A stretch of 8,850 bases of DNA, taken from contig JAJYGE010000193.1 of the NCBI GenBank assembly GCA_021785155.1, forward strand, positions 1 to 8,850, given 5' to 3'. The notes under the pieces were generated by a model. The model was given only the letters and a program-made list of their open reading frames with translations, was not told the origin of the DNA and searched no databases. Source of the DNA: Planctomycetota bacterium. GTDB lineage: Bacteria; Planctomycetota; Phycisphaerae; WQYP01. Shown in pieces: positions 6,246 to 8,850 of the stretch (the first letter of the stretch is position 1; every line of letters starts with the position of its first letter). A program made the position numbers and the translations under genes.

Positions 6246-6284
6246 AACCTCGGCGGAAAGGTCCTGCCGAGGTTTTTGTGTTTT
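6246..6284 (+). terminator. Intrinsic terminator in the fluoride riboswitch leader
   Basis: A perfect 9-bp stem AACCTCGGC (6246-6254) / GCCGAGGTT (6266-6274), with an 11-nt loop, runs into a T-rich tract (TTTTTGTGTTTT, 6273-6284). It lies between aptamer and coding sequence, so it should stop transcription when fluoride is absent. Confidence 0.88.
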
Positions 6285-6309
6285 CGGGATCAAAAACGGG
6301 GATGATGGC

Positions 6310-6696
6310 GTGAAACAGGCGGTATTGATATGGCTGTCCATCGGCGTGTTTGGATTTTTTGGCGCGATGGCAAGGTACGGCGTTGCCCGACTCTTTGGCC
6401 GTTTTTCAGCACTGTTCCCGTTTGGAACATTCTTTATCAATATCAGTGGTTGTTTTTTCCTCGGATGGTTCCTGACCTGGGCGCAGCCGCGACTGAATAT
6501 TCCGGATTCCATCCGGTTGGGGATCGCCGTCGGCTTTGTGGGAGCATACACGACATTTTCAACATATATGTTTGAATCGGATCGAATGTTACGTGAAGGG
6601 CAGGCGATGAGATCAGTGGTGTACATGCTCGGCAGCGTGGCGGTGGGGCTTATAGCGGTTCGGTTGGGTGTCATACTTGGGCAGTCAATGAGTTAA
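6310..6696 (+). CDS. crcB: CrcB/FluC fluoride ion channel
   Basis: This encodes a 128-residue membrane protein of normal family length with four hydrophobic helices. As known for Fluc channels, it would work as an antiparallel dimer that lets fluoride leave the cytoplasm. Family landmarks are GAMARYGVARL (18-28), the conserved Asn44 in N-I-S-G, and the pore motif TTFSTY (81-86) with Phe83; the second aromatic of the phenylalanine box is Tyr86 in place of Phe. It starts at GTG 6310, with GGGG at 6298-6301 as a ribosome site. A tiny frame ATGATGGCGTGA (6302-6313) overlaps that start and could couple initiation. Expression is governed by the fluoride riboswitch and terminator in the leader. The DUF190 gene follows 11 nt later and shares the transcript. 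Confidence 0.95.
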   Translation: MKQAVLIWLSIGVFGFFGAMARYGVARLFGRFSALFPFGTFFINISGCFFLGWFLTWAQPRLNIPDSIRLGIAVGFVGAYTTFSTYMFESDRMLREGQAMRSVVYMLGSVAVGLIAVRLGVILGQSMS

Positions 6697-6707
6697 GATA
6701 TGAAGAC

Positions 6708-7487
6708 ATGGAACAAACCTTATATAAATTGAACAGTGAAAGAATTTTACTGCGGCTCTATATGCGAAGTGGGGATCAGTCCCACTTTGCGCCGGCATAC
6801 CAGCGCGTTATACAGCAAGCGGCCAAGCAAAAGCTGGCGGGCGCGACCGTTCTGCGGGGCATTATGGGGTTTGGTTCCCGCGGCTTCATCCGTCACACAG
6901 AATTCAAACTCGTGGGAGATTCGCCGATTATTGTGGAATGCGTGGATGACGGTGAAAAAGTCATAGCGTTTTTGGGCGATATTACAGAAACGATTTTATT
7001 TCACGGCATGGTTACGCTGGAGCGGGCCGCTGTGATAATGTGCCGTACATCTGATTCTGGGATAATCACATCGTCGCGGCTTGCCGAAAGTATTCCGCCG
7101 TTAAGCACTATGCCTGATATTCAGGGGGTATTGAACATGCACACCGATTCCACCGGCGTTTTGTTGCGGATATTCATTGGTGAATCCGACACCTATGAAC
7201 ACAAACCGCTGCATGAAGCCATTGTTATCAAAGCGCGGGAAATGGGCATCAGCGGTGCCACCGTTTTGCAGGGGGCAATGGGCTTCGGTGCCAACAGCGT
7301 GATTCATAATGATCGCGTACTGGTCATGTCATCTGATCTGCCGATTGTCATTGAAATTGTTGATGCGCGCGACAAAATTGAAAAACTCTTGCCGCTGCTT
7401 GATTCCATGGTAAAAGGCGGCATGATCACCATGGAAGAAGTCCGCATTTTGGCTTATCGCCACGATCCCGCTGACGCGGAGAAATAA
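6708..7487 (+). CDS. Tandem DUF190 (PII-like) protein, fluoride operon partner
   Basis: This encodes a 259-residue soluble protein made of two DUF190 domains, at about residues 10-113 and 147-250. Each carries the family's core: GATVLRGIMGFG at 45-56 and GATVLQGAMGFG at 183-194. Each also has an LLR-Y/F-I strand before the core and a GMVTLE or GMITME strand near its end. DUF190 proteins have a PII (GlnB)-like fold and are often encoded beside crcB; single-domain forms are usual, so this is an internal duplication that would let a dimer mimic the PII trimer-like surface only imperfectly. The biochemical role is not established. Placement under the fluoride riboswitch suggests a role in the fluoride response, perhaps modulating CrcB. 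ATG 6708 follows crcB by 11 nt with only a weak ribosome site (GAAG at 6702-6705), consistent with coupled translation. Confidence 0.9.
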   Translation: MEQTLYKLNSERILLRLYMRSGDQSHFAPAYQRVIQQAAKQKLAGATVLRGIMGFGSRGFIRHTEFKLVGDSPIIVECVDDGEKVIAFLGDITETILFHGMVTLERAAVIMCRTSDSGIITSSRLAESIPPLSTMPDIQGVLNMHTDSTGVLLRIFIGESDTYEHKPLHEAIVIKAREMGISGATVLQGAMGFGANSVIHNDRVLVMSSDLPIVIEIVDARDKIEKLLPLLDSMVKGGMITMEEVRILAYRHDPADAEK

Positions 7488-7527
7488 GCCGCTAAGTGAA
7501 TTGTTGACTGTGCGGAAAGTGGGGACT

Positions 7528-7557
7528 CGGGTGTCATGACAACTCCCGTCTTTTTTT
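7528..7557 (+). terminator. Rho-independent terminator after the fluoride operon
   Basis: CGGG (7528-7531) plus TGTC (7532-7535) pair with GACA (7538-7541) plus CCCG (7545-7548), with ACT bulged at 7542-7544, and seven T follow at 7551-7557. An 8-bp inverted repeat, GCGGAAAG (7512-7519) and CTTTCCGC (7565-7572), surrounds the whole element. Confidence 0.75.
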
Positions 7558-7610
7558 GGCAAAGCTTTCCGCGGTAAGGCAGGCTGAACGCTCGTTACCC
7601 CTTTCGGCCG

Positions 7611-7637
7611 TTGTTCCCGCTCGATACGGAATAATAC
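7611..7637 (+). promoter_or_regulatory. Weak candidate promoter for mqnA
   Basis: TTGTTC (7611-7616) and TAATAC (7632-7637) are separated by 15 nt, so the match is poor. Two copies of TATACTGT (7663-7670 and 7682-7689) lie further down the 7558-7725 gap and could supply other -10 boxes. I cannot choose between them from the sequence. Confidence 0.2.
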
Positions 7638-7725
7638 TCAAGGAATACTGACAAAAATGTTTTATACTGTCGTACGCGGCATATACTGTTACTGCCGTTG
7701 GTACGGACGAATACAGGAATTATAC

Positions 7726-8538
7726 ATGCCTGAAAATACTGGTTCTAAACGCTTTGTCGTGGGTTGTGTTTCATATTTGAATTCCAAACCGCTCATTGAT
7801 CCACTGGTGGACCGCCCCGATGTGGAGGTACACTTCGCGGTGCCTGCACGTCTGGTAGACTTAATGGCCGCCCGGCAGGTGGATGCCGCCCTGATGCCGA
7901 TTGTGGATTATCAGAATTCTCCGATACCCGTTGTACTTTCACCCGGCGGGGCCATCTGTTGCGACGGACCTACCTTAACCGTTCGCATTTTTTCCAAGGT
8001 GCCTCCCGCTGACATTACCCATCTCCACGCCGATACGGACAGCCATACCAGTGTCATTCTTGCGCAGATAATATTAAGGGAACTGTATAAAAGCGCACCG
8101 CGGATCATTGCCGCCAATATGTATGATCCGCCATCAGCGGATGCCAGGACCTTGCTGTTAATCGGTGATAAAGTAGTGAATGGCGCACCCTCGGACGCTC
8201 AATATCCTTTCCAGCTTGATTTGGGTGAGCAATGGAAACTTCTCACGGGCCTGCCATTTGTGTTTGCCATGTGGATGATGCCGGCGGACAGCGCGAATTT
8301 GGAATTGGCGGTATTGCTGGCGGAAGCGCGGCGGCGGGGCGGGGAAATAACCGATCATCTGGTGGCCAAATATGCCGAAGAAAAACACTGGCCCCCAGAG
8401 TTGGCCCGGCGGTATTTTACAGAGTATCTGCATTATGCCGTTACACCCGAATGTCGGCGGGGAATCGAAAAATTCTTTGAATTGGCGGCCCGGCATCAAC
8501 TGCTGCGCGTTCATCGCGATATCCATTACATGCCATAG
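7726..8538 (+). CDS. mqnA: Chorismate dehydratase MqnA (futalosine menaquinone pathway)
   Basis: This encodes a 270-residue protein of the MqnA group, which has a periplasmic-binding-protein-like fold. It removes water from chorismate to give 3-enolpyruvylbenzoate, the first committed step of the futalosine route to menaquinone. Recognisable blocks are VGCVSYLNSKPL (12-23), the P-A-RLVDLMAARQVDAALMP stretch, a GDK segment, and DLGEQWK-LTGLPFVFAMW. I chose ATG 7726 because AGGA (7715-7718) lies seven bases upstream and conservation begins just after it; an in-frame ATG at 7657 would add a Cys/Tyr-rich leader unlike the family. It stands alone here, with no other mqn gene in the window, and the 29 bp between it and the converging gene show no clear terminator. 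Confidence 0.92.
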   Translation: MPENTGSKRFVVGCVSYLNSKPLIDPLVDRPDVEVHFAVPARLVDLMAARQVDAALMPIVDYQNSPIPVVLSPGGAICCDGPTLTVRIFSKVPPADITHLHADTDSHTSVILAQIILRELYKSAPRIIAANMYDPPSADARTLLLIGDKVVNGAPSDAQYPFQLDLGEQWKLLTGLPFVFAMWMMPADSANLELAVLLAEARRRGGEITDHLVAKYAEEKHWPPELARRYFTEYLHYAVTPECRRGIEKFFELAARHQLLRVHRDIHYMP

Positions 8539-8567
8539 CCATTGGTGGCTTGCGGGTCTTGGGGCGG

Positions 8568-8850
8568 TCAGCCGGGAGCCTGTTTCGGGCTGGAATTGGT
8601 GCGGAGCTGATCCCGCAGACGAGCGGCTTCTTCGAATCGCTCCGCTCGAATTGCGGAATGAAGTTGCGCCTGCAACTGAATCAGCTTGGCCTGCGCAAGA
8701 GTATCGGGAGCATCGCTGCGGGGGGGAATTTTCCCCGTATGCTGGCTGTGGCGCTCATGCATGGAACGGATCAAATTCGTTAATTGCTTTTCGAAAACAG
8801 TGTAGTCGTGCGGACAGCCCATTCGGCCCCGTTTCTGAAATTGCGACCAC
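8568..8850 (-). CDS. McsA-like UVR-domain protein, C-terminal part (start outside window)
   Basis: The reading frame is open to the window edge, so only about the last 94 residues are visible; an internal Met at 8820-8822 is not the likely start. The visible part begins F-x-K-R-GRMGC (8822-8840), matching the second zinc-motif region of McsA (GR-GC--CY--F). It continues with an H----HTGKIP segment, then ends in a UVR motif (LQAQLHSAIRAERFEEAARL then RDQL). McsA activates the arginine kinase McsB in Gram-positive bacteria; UVR domains mediate protein contacts in UvrB, UvrC and ClpC-type partners. After GC the motif reads P-H-D-Y where McsA has a second Cys, so metal binding may differ or be lost. 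It could equally be annotated as a UvrB/UvrC-motif protein. The stop is TGA, complementary to 8568-8570. Confidence 0.75.
   Translation of the reverse strand, partial: WSQFQKRGRMGCPHDYTVFEKQLTNLIRSMHERHSQHTGKIPPRSDAPDTLAQAKLIQLQAQLHSAIRAERFEEAARLRDQLRTNSSPKQAPG

Noticed and set aside
7657..7725. ATG 7657 as the start of mqnA
   Set aside because: The extra 23 residues are Cys/Tyr-rich and unlike the family, and the ribosome site is better placed for ATG 7726.
8550..8783. Plus-strand open frame after mqnA
   Set aside because: It is antisense to the McsA-like gene, whose zinc-motif remnant and UVR motif are clear on the minus strand.

Overview
The window reads like a chromosomal stretch of a Gram-negative-type, menaquinone-making bacterium, most probably a member of the Planctomycetota or a PVC relative. 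That assignment is an inference. It rests on an Mla-type lipid transport operon, which needs two membranes; a futalosine-pathway mqnA; a HEAT-repeat lipoprotein of a style common in planctomycetes; an McsA-like protein with a variant Cys motif; and intergenic repeat DNA of the kind seen in those genomes. No rRNA, tRNA or CRISPR array is present.

Region 1 (about 30-3775) is a tightly packed five-gene operon on the plus strand. It encodes a small HEAT-repeat lipoprotein, a divergent STAS-domain protein, MlaE (permease), MlaF (ATPase) and MlaD (MCE substrate-binding protein). Each gene overlaps the next by 1 to 20 nt. Together they should form an inner-membrane ABC complex that moves phospholipid between the membranes. 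No MlaC or MlaA gene is seen here.

Region 2 (3776-5865) holds a short AT-rich heptamer repeat and then a complete group II intron with its reverse transcriptase/maturase. The 5' boundary is set by two 7-nt base-pairing matches (IBS1/EBS1 and IBS2/EBS2) and a GTGCG start. Domain V and a domain VI with a bulged A mark the 3' end. The intron lies between genes, so it interrupts no recognisable protein.

Region 3 (5866-7557) is a fluoride-response unit. A good sigma70-type promoter is followed by a textbook crcB-motif fluoride riboswitch, an intrinsic terminator in the leader, crcB (fluoride channel), and a protein with two tandem DUF190 (PII-like) domains, then a terminator. The leader shows a legible set of competing helices that would explain fluoride-dependent antitermination.

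Region 4 (7558-8850) carries mqnA (chorismate dehydratase, first step of the futalosine menaquinone pathway) on the plus strand. Converging on it from the minus strand is the C-terminal part of an McsA-like UVR-domain protein whose start lies outside the window.
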